A stretch of 45,292 nt of DNA. It comes from Bdellovibrionales bacterium (GTDB lineage Bacteria > Bdellovibrionota > Bdellovibrionia > Bdellovibrionales > UBA1609). Under the pieces are notes generated by a model, which searched no databases, was not told where the DNA came from, and saw nothing but the letters and a program-made list of their open reading frames with translations. The position numbers and the translations under genes are program-made. How positions within the stretch are numbered: position 1 is the first letter of the stretch; every line of letters begins with the position of its first letter. The stretch is taken from NCBI GenBank assembly GCA_007121385.1, contig SKLV01000105.1:1-45292 (forward strand). Reading direction: 5' to 3'. Below are positions 9,054-18,796 of this stretch, in pieces.

Positions 9054-9709
9054 GCCCCCCCCACCACGGCTCCTCGATCCAGGTCCACTACCCGACGCCC
9101 GGACTTTTTGACCATGTCATGGTCATGAGTGGCCACAAAGACTGTGGTCCCCTGAGCGTTGACCCCATCTAACAGGGATAAAATTTCGCGACTGAGAACC
9201 GGGTCTAAGTTGCCTGTGGGTTCGTCGGCAATCAAAACCTCGGGCTGATGCACCAGAGCCCGGGCGATGGCCACCCGCTGCTGCTCACCCCCCGACATCT
9301 GCTCAGGGAGGGCCTTCAACTTAAAGCCCAATGACACCTGATCTAAAACATCTTGAACTCGTCTTTCAATGTAAGAAGGGCGTTCCCCCCTCACCACCAG
9401 AGGCAGGGCCACATTGTCAAAAACGCTTCGCTTTTTAAGCAGTCGAAAATCCTGGTAGACCACGCCAATGCGCCGGCGTAGATAGGGCACTTGGGCGGCC
9501 TTTATGTGATTCAGATCAAATCCCGCCACTTGAGCTCGGCCTGAAGTGGCCTGCTCATAGGCCGAAATCAGTTTAAACAAGGTGGATTTTCCGGCCCCAC
9601 TGGGACCTGTGAGAAAGACAAATTCCCCCTTGTCGATGGTCAAACTCACATCTCTTAAAGCGTGGATATCACCAGGATATGTCTTGTAGACATGGGAAAA
9701 CTGAATCAT
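9050..9709 (-). CDS. ftsE: Cell division ATP-binding protein FtsE
   Basis: [46 protein letters not shown], signature [25 protein letters not shown]. Confidence 0.95.
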   Translation of the reverse strand: MIQFSHVYKTYPGDIHALRDVSLTIDKGEFVFLTGPSGAGKSTLFKLISAYEQATSGRAQVAGFDLNHIKAAQVPYLRRRIGVVYQDFRLLKKRSVFDNVALPLVVRGERPSYIERRVQDVLDQVSLGFKLKALPEQMSGGEQQRVAIARALVHQPEVLIADEPTGNLDPVLSREILSLLDGVNAQGTTVFVATHDHDMVKKSGRRVVDLDRGAVVGGA

Positions 9710-9728
9710 TTTCCCAGTGTAGTCGCTT

Positions 9729-9983
9729 CTATAAAAGTTGGCCAGAAGCCAGAAGGTCCAGAATTTGCTCGTGCTGGACTCTCATGGCCAGGCGAATCAC
9801 CTGAGGCTCTGACTTTGGTCCACCGGGTAAAACCTCCTGGTAGGAAGTCTTAATGCTCTTCACCACAGCTCCATCTCTAAAGACTCGGCTGACCAAATAG
9901 GGGTTGGCCCGGCCCCAATCCTCAGTCTGGATATGATAGTTGACTCCCGCCAACACAATGTCTGAGTTAAAGCCCTTTTCCAT
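9729..9983 (-). CDS. Small uncharacterised protein (84 aa)
   Basis: Internal start MEKGFNSDIVLAGVNYHIQTEDWGRANPYLVSRVFRDGAVVKSIKTSYQEVL; resembles an uncharacterised protein type I recall from deltaproteobacterial-type genomes. Upstream GGAGG at about 12 nt. Confidence 0.6.
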   Translation of the reverse strand: MEKGFNSDIVLAGVNYHIQTEDWGRANPYLVSRVFRDGAVVKSIKTSYQEVLPGGPKSEPQVIRLAMRVQHEQILDLLASGQLL

Positions 9984-10113
9984 CGATCCATTCTGCCTCC
10001 ATCTCCGGCAGAGGATCAAGGGCATTCTAGCTGTCTCAAAAAGAGACAAATAAAATTCCTCTCCAAGCCTGCCCAGGCCTTTAGGCCCCCGGCCAAAGAG
10101 CCGATAGACTGTC

Positions 10114-12114
10114 ATGATTTTGGCGCGCCCTTTGACCTGGATTTTCTCCTTGCTGGGATTGGTTGTGTTGGCTACAGCCTGTAGTCCGGTCAAGCCCTCG
10201 CGAATCGCCACTCCTATTCGAGTTAGCCCCACCTATTTAGGTCCCCAAGAGGCTCCCTATTGTGCCTCACCGGTAAACTTCTCGGGCGAAACTGTAAATA
10301 TCTCTGGACGAGCCCTTTATACGGCTCGGGAGATCTTTGAAATAGATAACCCCGCTCCTGGTCAAACCAACACTCAAGGGCTGGGTGCTGTGGGAGAGCC
10401 CAGGCCCATCCGCCATGCGGAAGTGAGAGTGATCAACGAGGCCAATGAAGTGGTCCAGTGCAGTGAGACCGACGAAAATGGGGACTTCAGCTTTCCCCTG
10501 CCCGTGGGCACCTCCTCCTTTCAGGTTCAAGTGAACTCCCGGGCAGACAATGAACATGTCAGAGTCTCGGTGCTTAAAAGCCCCGAGACGGCGCGATTTT
10601 ACTCCCTTCAGCGCACAGTGGTGCCCACTGAGGACCATGATTTGGGAGAGCTCTTGGCCCGAGGCGATGACACTGAACTTTTAGGCGGAGCCTTTAATAT
10701 CTATGACCAAATTCTCAACACCAATATCTTTTTGCGGGACCAGGTGGGTTCCTGCTCTGTGAGCTTTCCCGACTGCGAGGACTTCACCACGGCCCCTAAG
10801 GCGGAGATCTACTGGGAGAAAGGCTTTAACCCGGGCTCCTACTTTCAACCTTCAGCCCCTTTAAGTTTTTACATTCCCGGCTATGGGCAGTCGGGCTTGG
10901 GACGACTTTTTATTTTAGGGGGAGTGAATGGAGATGTGAATTTCTCAGACACCGACCACTTTGACAACTCGGTGATTATTCACGAGTACGGCCACTTTTT
11001 AGAGGATGTCCTTTCCAGGTCAGACTCTCCCGGAGGAGCCCATGATGGCAACTCGGTCATTGATCCCCGCCTGGCCTGGAGTGAGGGCTTTGCCAACTTC
11101 TTGCAAGCTGCAGTTTTGGGGGAGCCCACTTATGTTGATACATTTGGCAACATCACGGGCAACACGGGCTTTTTTATCAATATCGATTTAGAGGGCTTTG
11201 TTGAAAATGAACAGGGAATTCAGGAGCGAATAGGCCCCGACCGCCCTCAATTTCCCGGGGAGGGGAACTTTCGGGAGATGGCTATCTCCCGCCTGCTCTG
11301 GGATCTTTTGGACGACACTCCCGATGAAACTCACAATGGGGCCTTCGACAATATCAAGAATGGCTTTGCTGAACTGTGGGCTGTCTTCACCCGAGCCTCG
11401 GGCTTTAGGCATTCCGACTACGCCTTTCGCGATGTGGGTCTCTTTCATCAAGTCCAGCATCATATGCCCGATCGAGTGGAGGATTGGACGGACCTGCGCA
11501 TTATGGAGAGCCAGGTTCTTTTAGACCACCGAGCGGAGTTGGCGGCTGTGGACTTTCGCAATGGATTTCGTGCCGAGTACGCCTACCCCCTAGTCCGCAA
11601 TCCCGAACTGAGCTGCGAAGACCTGGAGTACTCCCTTCAAGTGAAGCGCCTTGTGGATAGAGACAGAGGAGGCTTTGCCACCTCTCACCTTTTTCACAAC
11701 AACGACTTCTTTCACTACCGCCATGGCGGTGGGGCCTTAAGCCTCACTTTGACCTATCGCAGTTTGGGCCCTGCTATTGCCAGTCCCACCACCCCCACCG
11801 GAAGTCAGTGCCAAACCGTTTTCTTAGGGGAAAGAGTGGATGGGGTCACTTTGGAGTGCCAGTACCCCGACCTCAATTTATTTCTCTATAACTCTTCGGC
11901 CCGATTTGGCCGGGCCGCCGACATTGTGGCTTCCAATATTGATATGCCCAACTATTCAGGCACTGAGACGAAAACTCTCTCGGTGGGCTCCCTGCCCGCC
12001 GGGGACTACTTGATTAATATTATGGGTTACACCGGAAATCTGCTCACTGGAGAGGAAAGCCCTGAGGCCCTCTACCAGCTTCAAGCCAATGGAGTTCGCC
12101 TATGTCCAAAATAA
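10114..12114 (+). CDS. Secreted lipoprotein with gluzincin-like metalloprotease motif
   Basis: Signal peptide with lipobox (LVVLATACS); HEYGHFLEDVLSR ... AWSEGFANF (HExxH plus downstream Glu). Confidence 0.72.
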   Translation: MILARPLTWIFSLLGLVVLATACSPVKPSRIATPIRVSPTYLGPQEAPYCASPVNFSGETVNISGRALYTAREIFEIDNPAPGQTNTQGLGAVGEPRPIRHAEVRVINEANEVVQCSETDENGDFSFPLPVGTSSFQVQVNSRADNEHVRVSVLKSPETARFYSLQRTVVPTEDHDLGELLARGDDTELLGGAFNIYDQILNTNIFLRDQVGSCSVSFPDCEDFTTAPKAEIYWEKGFNPGSYFQPSAPLSFYIPGYGQSGLGRLFILGGVNGDVNFSDTDHFDNSVIIHEYGHFLEDVLSRSDSPGGAHDGNSVIDPRLAWSEGFANFLQAAVLGEPTYVDTFGNITGNTGFFINIDLEGFVENEQGIQERIGPDRPQFPGEGNFREMAISRLLWDLLDDTPDETHNGAFDNIKNGFAELWAVFTRASGFRHSDYAFRDVGLFHQVQHHMPDRVEDWTDLRIMESQVLLDHRAELAAVDFRNGFRAEYAYPLVRNPELSCEDLEYSLQVKRLVDRDRGGFATSHLFHNNDFFHYRHGGGALSLTLTYRSLGPAIASPTTPTGSQCQTVFLGERVDGVTLECQYPDLNLFLYNSSARFGRAADIVASNIDMPNYSGTETKTLSVGSLPAGDYLINIMGYTGNLLTGEESPEALYQLQANGVRLCPK

Positions 12115-12731
12115 GTCGAAAAAGCCCTCAGGGCCGTCGCCCCCTCTTTGCTGAAGCTCTCTCCCTGCTTTTAGTGGGAGCTGTGGTTGTGGGAGCGGCT
12201 CTCTCTGAGTCCGGCCCCTCATCACCTCAGGAGGGGGATCGGTTCCGGGCTCTGACTCCTGAGTCTGCTGAAAATGGCGGGCGACAGCCCGCCAGTCTGC
12301 TGCGCAAGACGCAAAAGCTCCAAGGACCTTTAAGAGTTCAACTGCTCAGCAATTTGTCCGGCCCCGCTCAAGTGGGAGATGTCTTTGAAATCACCGCCGA
12401 AGTGACCTCCCACTCCCCGCTATCTCAAGCTCTTTTGCTTTGGCATTTGCCCCCCGGGCTGGAACTGGTTTCCGGTTCTCTGCAAGGGGAACTTCGGGAT
12501 CTTAAGGCCCATCACCCCCAAAGCCTGTCTTTGCAGGTGCGACAGCTGGCCGAGGAAAATCTCCAGGTTCATGTTTCAGTCCAAGGGCAGCAGGACGGGG
12601 TTCAGTTTGCCAGTGCCGGTCAGTTCAACACTCAACACTTTCAAGAGCTTCGGGAGATCGAAGTGCAAATTCAGAGAAAAACAGCCGAGCATTTAGAAAG
12701 TCAGGGCCTGCGCCAGCGCCTCTTTCATTAA
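12102..12731 (+). CDS. Membrane-anchored or secreted hypothetical protein with a beta-rich domain
   Basis: N-terminal TM (ALSLLLVGAVVVGAALS); overlaps the end of the metalloprotease gene by 13 nt. Confidence 0.6.
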   Translation: MSKISRKSPQGRRPLFAEALSLLLVGAVVVGAALSESGPSSPQEGDRFRALTPESAENGGRQPASLLRKTQKLQGPLRVQLLSNLSGPAQVGDVFEITAEVTSHSPLSQALLLWHLPPGLELVSGSLQGELRDLKAHHPQSLSLQVRQLAEENLQVHVSVQGQQDGVQFASAGQFNTQHFQELREIEVQIQRKTAEHLESQGLRQRLFH

Positions 12732-12737
12732 AGCGGC

Positions 12738-13343
12738 CTAGACGGGAACCACACGGATTTCCTGATTGCCAGTTTCGTGCTGGAGAATATTTTGAATGGC
12801 GTCCAAAGTGCCCATCATAGAGCTGGGACAACCCCCACAGGCTCCTTGATAGAGGATCTTTAAAATATTGTCCTTGAACTCCAGCACTTCCACATCTCCT
12901 CCGTCAGACTGAAGGCCCGGGCGAATGGTTCTGTCCAAGATCTCCTCAATCTGCAGCAACTCAGGACTTAAGTGGGAGCGATCCTTGACAATATTTTGCT
13001 GAGAAGTCTGTGAACCCGCCGAATCCGCAGCAAAGCTGGGGTCATGGATGGCCATGCGAGTCTTTATCACACTGGTCACCTGCTCCCTCAACTCCTCATC
13101 GTCCATTTGTCCAGTGTGAGTCACTGTCAAAGTGTTTTGAAAAAGGTGAACCTGCTTAACCCCCACCAAAGAGAACAGGGTGTGGACCAAGGGCAGATTC
13201 TCACACTCCAAAGGAGTATTGAAAGTGGCCTTGCCCTCACTTTTTAAGGCCTGATTGACCACAAACTTGAGAGCAAAGGGGTTGGGGGTCATCTGGGCCC
13301 GAACTTGCACATCTTCTGGACCGGCCACGGCAGGGTGATTCAT
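12738..13343 (-). CDS. nfu: Nfu/NifU-type Fe-S scaffold protein
   Basis: N-terminal Nfu domain (TPNPFALKFVVNQAL) and C-terminal NifU domain with GACGGCPSS (CxxC); last gene of the suf operon. Confidence 0.9.
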   Translation of the reverse strand: MNHPAVAGPEDVQVRAQMTPNPFALKFVVNQALKSEGKATFNTPLECENLPLVHTLFSLVGVKQVHLFQNTLTVTHTGQMDDEELREQVTSVIKTRMAIHDPSFAADSAGSQTSQQNIVKDRSHLSPELLQIEEILDRTIRPGLQSDGGDVEVLEFKDNILKILYQGACGGCPSSMMGTLDAIQNILQHETGNQEIRVVPV

Positions 13344-14599
13344 AGTAACATCTCCTTTGCTTTTTTTAAGGCCACAATCCAGCGCTCCACATCTTCCTCG
13401 TCATTATAGAGCGAGAAGGAGGCTCGCACCGTTCCCGGCACCTGATAAAAATCCCACAGAGGCTGATTGCAGTGATGTCCGGCCCTCACCGCCACAGCCT
13501 GCTGATCCAACATGGCTCCCACATCCGAAGGATGAGTGCCCTCCATCAAAAAGGACAGGATGCTGGCCTTGTGATCCAGATCGGCAAAGAGCCTCACTCC
13601 ACCCATTTGCTTGAGTTCCTCGGTGGCCATTGTTAAGAGCCTCTGCTCATGGGACTCAATGGCCTCTAAGCCCAAAGCCTGGACAAAATCAATGGCAGCT
13701 CCAAGCCCAATGGCTCCGGCAATATGGGGAGTCCCCGCCTCAAAGCGCTGAGGGGGAGGTAAAAAGTCACTTTTGGCAAAGCTCACCTTGGAAATCATGG
13801 ATCCCCCACTCTGATAAGGAGGCATTTGCTCCAGCCATTGGTGCCGACCATAAAGGGCTCCCACCCCATAGGGCCCAAAGAGCTTGTGGCCAGAAAAAAC
13901 CAAAAAGTCACAGCCCAAGTCTCTGACCCTCAAGGGCAAAAAGGAAACTGATTGGGCCGCATCCACCACAGTGACCGCTCCCACCTTTTGCGCAGACTGA
14001 ATCATTTTTTGGATAGGTAGAATTGTGCCCAAGCCATTGGACACATGAGTGAAGCTGACCAACTTGGTCTGATTGGTTAAAAGGGCCTCAAACTCCTCTT
14101 CCACCAACTCACCCGAGGGATGAATGGGAGCCACCTTGAGCTTCAGCCCCTTTTCCTGGGCCAAAAGCTGCCAGGGCAAAATGTTGGAGTGGTGCTCCAG
14201 TTGAGTCAGCAGGATCTCATCCCCTGGCTGCAAAAAAGGACGACCAAAGCTGTGGGCTATCAGATTCAGCCCCTCGGTGGTGCCCCGAGTGAAGACAATC
14301 TCTGAATCCCGTTCAGCCCCGAGAAAGCGAGCCACCTTTTGTCGCGCTTCCTCATAGGCCGAGGTGGCCCGGTCACTGAGCCAGTGGGCCCCCCTATGCA
14401 CATTGGCACACTCGTAGGAGTAAAAATGCTGAAGGCGATCAATCACGGCCCGGGGCTTTAAGGTGGTGGCTGCACTGTCCAGATAAACCGGCCGGACTCC
14501 ATTCACTTTAAGGCCCAACTGAGGAAATTCGGCTCTCACTTCAGCCGCATTCCAGCTCACACTGACCTCCCCACCAGACTCTGAAGCCACCTCTGCCAT
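13340..14599 (-). CDS. sufS: Cysteine desulfurase SufS
   Basis: PVYLDSAATTLKP, SGHKLFGPYGVGALYG, VRAGHHCNQPL. Confidence 0.95.
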   Translation of the reverse strand: MAEVASESGGEVSVSWNAAEVRAEFPQLGLKVNGVRPVYLDSAATTLKPRAVIDRLQHFYSYECANVHRGAHWLSDRATSAYEEARQKVARFLGAERDSEIVFTRGTTEGLNLIAHSFGRPFLQPGDEILLTQLEHHSNILPWQLLAQEKGLKLKVAPIHPSGELVEEEFEALLTNQTKLVSFTHVSNGLGTILPIQKMIQSAQKVGAVTVVDAAQSVSFLPLRVRDLGCDFLVFSGHKLFGPYGVGALYGRHQWLEQMPPYQSGGSMISKVSFAKSDFLPPPQRFEAGTPHIAGAIGLGAAIDFVQALGLEAIESHEQRLLTMATEELKQMGGVRLFADLDHKASILSFLMEGTHPSDVGAMLDQQAVAVRAGHHCNQPLWDFYQVPGTVRASFSLYNDEEDVERWIVALKKAKEMLL

Positions 14600-15915
14600 T
14601 CTGGACTTTCCAATTTAAAGATCACATCGGACACAAAGCCCTGGATGAGGAGCTGAGTGGCCTCTTCTCGGCGCAGACCACGGCTCATCAAATAAAACAG
14701 TTGATCTGGATTGACCTGGCCTACGGCCGACCCATGATTGGCCTTCACATTGTCCGCATAGACCTCCAGCTCGGGCTTACTGTGGACTTCTGCAGTTTCA
14801 GAGAGCAGCAAGTTTTTGTTGAGCTGCTGAGAGGCCACCTGCTGAGCCTGAGGGGCAATGTAGATCTTGCCATTGAAGCTGGCCTCCCCTTTCTCTCCCA
14901 CCACCCCTTTGTAGAGCTGCTCACTTTGGCTGTGAGGACTCAAATGACGAATCAGAGTGCGATGATCGCTCTGATTTTTATCTTTAGCAAAATAAAGACC
15001 GTTGACCAGAGCCTCGGCTCCCGTGCCGATCAAGTCAGCATAGAGATCCAGTCGACTGCGTCGCCCTCCTTGGGTCAGGGAAAAGGACTCCCAGTGGCTG
15101 TCTTTTTCCAGCCGGGCTCGAACTTGAGAAAAATGAAAAAGCCATTGAGGCTGCTGTTGAATCTGAAGCGACCGCAGTCGAGATCCCGCACTGAGATGAA
15201 GATCTAAAACACTGTTGACCATGGAACTGTCTGAGTCCTTGGCCTCTCCCGAAGAGCCGACAAATTTTTCCACCAAGCGAACTTCACTCTGCTCACCCAA
15301 CCACAAAACCACCCGGGAACCTCTGAGCTCCCTTCCCTGGCCGGGCTCATTCCAGTGTAAAATCCTCACAGTCTGAGAGACTTTCACTTGAGGGTCCACC
15401 TCAATCCACAGAGCTCCACCCCAGGCCGCTCCGTTGAGTCGGGAAAAGGCGTCCTCATAAATTTGCGAGAAATTCTCTAAGTGAGCCAAGCGCGAGGGAT
15501 CCTGAAGCAAAGCCTCCTCTATGGTCAGCAGCTTCACCTGCTGCGGCCAAGCTTTTAAGTCCGATAGACTCTGTGACCAATGACCATTTATAAAAACCAA
15601 AGTGGGGCCGGGCTCTCCTTGCTCCTCTGGCCAGGACTCCCGATCCTCAGCCCCTTTTGACCACTCTGAAAGCTGAGCCTCCTCCGAGGCCATGGCGGGT
15701 TGAAAGGGCTTTTTCACCAAAGCCGACAAATCCGTGTACTTCCACTCCTCCACTCGAGGGGAAGGTAGACCTTGAGCCAAAAACTTTTGCCACTGATTGG
15801 TCTTCCAATGGCGAAGCTCAGGCCCCGTCTTCTGGGACCAAGACCTTTCTAGGGACTCCCCTCCGCCGAGCAAAAAATCCTTTGTTGGATAGGTGTTTTT
15901 TTGTTGCATCAGCAT
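14557..15915 (-). CDS. sufD: SUF Fe-S assembly protein SufD
   Basis: SufB/SufD C-terminal signature (EVHSKPELEVYADNVKANHGSAVGQVNPDQLFYLMSRGL); start overlaps sufC stop. Confidence 0.93.
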   Translation of the reverse strand: MLMQQKNTYPTKDFLLGGGESLERSWSQKTGPELRHWKTNQWQKFLAQGLPSPRVEEWKYTDLSALVKKPFQPAMASEEAQLSEWSKGAEDRESWPEEQGEPGPTLVFINGHWSQSLSDLKAWPQQVKLLTIEEALLQDPSRLAHLENFSQIYEDAFSRLNGAAWGGALWIEVDPQVKVSQTVRILHWNEPGQGRELRGSRVVLWLGEQSEVRLVEKFVGSSGEAKDSDSSMVNSVLDLHLSAGSRLRSLQIQQQPQWLFHFSQVRARLEKDSHWESFSLTQGGRRSRLDLYADLIGTGAEALVNGLYFAKDKNQSDHRTLIRHLSPHSQSEQLYKGVVGEKGEASFNGKIYIAPQAQQVASQQLNKNLLLSETAEVHSKPELEVYADNVKANHGSAVGQVNPDQLFYLMSRGLRREEATQLLIQGFVSDVIFKLESPEWQRWLQSLVGRSV

Positions 15916-16682
15916 CAGTGCACCAAGCTGGAGTCTTGGAGCCAATCGTAGCCCTGCTTCTCCAATTTAAAAGCCAGATCTTTATCCCCACTGGCCACAA
16001 TACGGCCATCCATCAGCACATGGACAAAGTCGGGCTGGATATAGTTCAGCAGTCTCTGATAGTGGGTGATCATCAAAATAGCTCGCTCGGGGCTGCGCAG
16101 GGAATTGACCCCTTCGGACACAATTTTCAAAGAGTCAATGTCCAGACCTGAATCGATTTCATCCAGCAGAGCCAGACGAGGAGAGAGAACGGCCATTTGC
16201 AGTATTTCATTGCGCTTTTTTTCTCCCCCAGAAAAGCCCTCGTTCACCGGGCGCTCTAAAAAACTGGGATCCATTTTAATCAACTGGGCTTTTTGCTTTA
16301 AAAAGCCACTAAATTCCTCCTCCTCCATTTCAGCAATTCCCTGCTGACGACAGATGGAATTAAAAGCCGTGCGCAAAAAATGGGTGTTGGTCACTCCAGG
16401 AACTTCCATGGGATACTGAAAGGCCAAAAAGATCCCCTCCCGAGCTCTCTCATCGGCCTCCATCTCCAAAAGATTTTTTTGTGCAAAATTGATCTCGTAC
16501 TCCACTTCCCCAGAGGTGACCTCGTAAGCTGGATGACCGGCAATAATTTTGGACAAGGTGCTTTTCCCCGATCCATTGGGACCCATAATGGCATGAACTT
16601 CACCGGGCCGAATGTCCAGACTGATTCCTTTGAGCACCTGGGTGCCAGCCACTTGGGCATGTAGGTTTCGAATGCTTAACAC
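15915..16682 (-). CDS. sufC: SUF ATPase SufC
   Basis: [57 protein letters not shown]. Confidence 0.96.
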   Translation of the reverse strand: MLSIRNLHAQVAGTQVLKGISLDIRPGEVHAIMGPNGSGKSTLSKIIAGHPAYEVTSGEVEYEINFAQKNLLEMEADERAREGIFLAFQYPMEVPGVTNTHFLRTAFNSICRQQGIAEMEEEEFSGFLKQKAQLIKMDPSFLERPVNEGFSGGEKKRNEILQMAVLSPRLALLDEIDSGLDIDSLKIVSEGVNSLRSPERAILMITHYQRLLNYIQPDFVHVLMDGRIVASGDKDLAFKLEKQGYDWLQDSSLVH

Positions 16683-16700
16683 TTTTTAACTCCTCTACTC

Positions 16701-18119
16701 TTAACCAATGCTGTTTTCCAACTTCATTTCAATCAGCTTCACCGCCTCCACAGAAAACTCCAAAGGCAGCTGCTTAAAGACCTCTTTACAAAAACCATTC
16801 ACTAAAAGAGCTATGGACTCCTCCATATTGAGCCCCCGAGACTGAAGGTAAAAAAGCTGATCTTCACTAATTCGGGAGGTGGAGGCTTCGTGCTCCACCA
16901 CAGCAGTTTTGTTTTTCACATCAATATAGGGAAAGGTGTTGGCCGCCGACTGATCTCCCACCAACATGGAGTCGCACTGGGAAAAATTCCTTGCTCCCTG
17001 GGCTGAGGGCATCATCTTCACCTGTCCTCGGTAGCTGTTCACCGACTGATCTGTGGAAATGCCCTTGGAGATAATCGTGCTCTTGGTGTTTTTCCCCACA
17101 TGAATCATCTTGGTGCCGGTGTCGGCTTGCATTTTATCATGGGTGAGAGCCACCGAGTAAAAGGCCCCCACAGAGTCATCCCCTTGCAGAATCACGCTGG
17201 GGTATTTCCAAGTGATGGCCGAGCCCGCCTCCACTTGGGTCCAGGAGATCTTGGAGCTCTTACCAACGCATTTGCCTCTCTTGGTGACAAAGTTGTAGAT
17301 ACCGCCCTGACCCTCCTGATCCCCACTGTACCAGTTCTGCACCGTGGAGTACTTGATCTCAGCCCTCTCTAAGGCCACCAACTCCACCACAGCTGCATGA
17401 AGCTGATTGTTGTCTCGCATAGGGGCTGTACAGCCCTCCAGATAATTCACATAGCTGCCCTCTTCTGCCACAATCAGGGTTCTTTCAAACTGTCCTGTAT
17501 CTCGGGCGTTGATACGAAAGTATGTGGAGAGATCCACTGGACACTTCACTCCCTTGGGAATGTAGACAAAGGAGCCGTCGGTAAAAACCGCCGCGTTGAG
17601 AGCAGCATAAAAGTTATCCGCATAGGGGACCACACTGCCAAAGTACTTTTTCACAATCTCCGGATGTTCCTGAAGCGCCTCGGAAATGGAGCAAAAGACC
17701 ACCCCATGCTCCTTGAGGATCTCCTGATGGGTGGTGCCAATAGACACGCTGTCAAAGACGGCGTCCACGGCCACTCCTGAGATGCGCTTTTGCTCACTCA
17801 GGGGAATACCCAGCCTTTCAAAGGTTTTGAGGAGCTCGGGATCCAGGTCGTCTAGACTCTTTGGACCCTCGGTTTCTGATTGCTTTTTGGGGGCCGAATA
17901 ATAGCAGATGTCCTGGAAATCAATAGGAGCGTAGGAAACCTGTGCCCAGCGAGGTTCCTCCATTTTTTGCCAGTGCTTAAAGGCTTTGAGACGGTACTCC
18001 AGCATCCACTCTGGCTCTTTCTTCTTACTGGAGATCAGGCGAATCACATCCTCATTGAGTCCTTTGCCGAGACTGTCTGTCTCGATATCTGTGACAAATC
18101 CGTACTTATATTCTTTCAT
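16701..18119 (-). CDS. sufB: SUF Fe-S assembly protein SufB
   Basis: [21 protein letters not shown]... [40 protein letters not shown]. Confidence 0.96.
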   Translation of the reverse strand: MKEYKYGFVTDIETDSLGKGLNEDVIRLISSKKKEPEWMLEYRLKAFKHWQKMEEPRWAQVSYAPIDFQDICYYSAPKKQSETEGPKSLDDLDPELLKTFERLGIPLSEQKRISGVAVDAVFDSVSIGTTHQEILKEHGVVFCSISEALQEHPEIVKKYFGSVVPYADNFYAALNAAVFTDGSFVYIPKGVKCPVDLSTYFRINARDTGQFERTLIVAEEGSYVNYLEGCTAPMRDNNQLHAAVVELVALERAEIKYSTVQNWYSGDQEGQGGIYNFVTKRGKCVGKSSKISWTQVEAGSAITWKYPSVILQGDDSVGAFYSVALTHDKMQADTGTKMIHVGKNTKSTIISKGISTDQSVNSYRGQVKMMPSAQGARNFSQCDSMLVGDQSAANTFPYIDVKNKTAVVEHEASTSRISEDQLFYLQSRGLNMEESIALLVNGFCKEVFKQLPLEFSVEAVKLIEMKLENSIG

Positions 18120-18585
18120 GTGTCCACTCTTTCCCATTGGGGCCGGAAAAGCCCTTTTGTTGGGGGTTGGCTGATTCCTTAATCCTGAGCAATTCCTTCA
18201 GGCTAAAGCTGCTATAAAACTCCCGAGTTCGACGATTCAGCTCATAAAGTGGAGCTTGAATATTGCAGCTGGAGGCCAGTTCACAGGGCTTTTCCCCAGG
18301 CCCAAGACATTTGACCACCTCCACGGGACCCTGCACCCACTCAATCAGGTCATTGAGGGAAACCCGGCTGAGGTCGCGCTGAATTTGGTAGCCTCCTTGA
18401 GCTCCCTGCTCGGACCGCAGCAAACCCACCTGGGCCAGCTGCTGCAAAACTCGGGCAGTAGCGTCAAAAGGAGCCCCGGTCACATCCACCACCTCTTTGG
18501 CTGAGGTCAGTTCGCCTGGCACCTTGAGAGCCATATGCCTTAAGGCCATCAGTGCGTACTCCAGTTTTCGGTTCATGCGATTCAT
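18106..18585 (-). CDS. Rrf2-family Fe-S-type transcriptional regulator (suf regulator)
   Basis: Rrf2 wHTH ([59 protein letters not shown]) plus three Cys ([15 protein letters not shown]); first gene of the suf operon. Confidence 0.88.
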   Translation of the reverse strand: MNRMNRKLEYALMALRHMALKVPGELTSAKEVVDVTGAPFDATARVLQQLAQVGLLRSEQGAQGGYQIQRDLSRVSLNDLIEWVQGPVEVVKCLGPGEKPCELASSCNIQAPLYELNRRTREFYSSFSLKELLRIKESANPQQKGFSGPNGKEWTHERI

Positions 18586-18659
18586 ATAAATACCTGAAAT
18601 AGGGTGTCAAAATTACATAAATTGAGGCTTGAGTTCTGACCTGGGCTCAGGCAAATTTC

Positions 18660-18680
18660 GGCCAAAGCTTGGCCCAAGCT
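18660..18680. promoter_or_regulatory. Overlapping palindromes in the suf / GDPD divergent promoter
   Basis: GGCCAA-AGC-TTGGCC (18660-18674) overlapping AGCTTGG-C-CCAAGCT (18666-18680). Confidence 0.4.
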
Positions 18681-18704
18681 AAATGAGAACAAAGTGAGAA
18701 TCAA

Positions 18705-18733
18705 GAAAATACGCTAAAAAATGGCGTATTTAA
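18705..18733. promoter_or_regulatory. Inverted repeat AAATACGCTA-AAAAA-TGGCGTATTT
   Basis: 10-bp stem (18707-18716 with 18722-18731, one T:G wobble), A5 loop, in the 211-bp divergent intergenic region. Confidence 0.4.
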
Positions 18734-18796
18734 ATTCTTTCACAGATGCGGGGTGATCTAGACAAAGCCTCGCTCTGGCTTTAACAAGAAAACATC

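Noticed and set aside
14701-15207. 168-aa plus-strand ORF inside sufD (also 15657-16151 inside sufD/sufC)
   Set aside because: Antisense to clear suf genes, no family resemblance.
18586-18655. Possible IscR-type box near the Rrf2 start (ACCTGAAATAGGGT)
   Set aside because: Does not fit IscR type 1 or type 2 consensus well enough.
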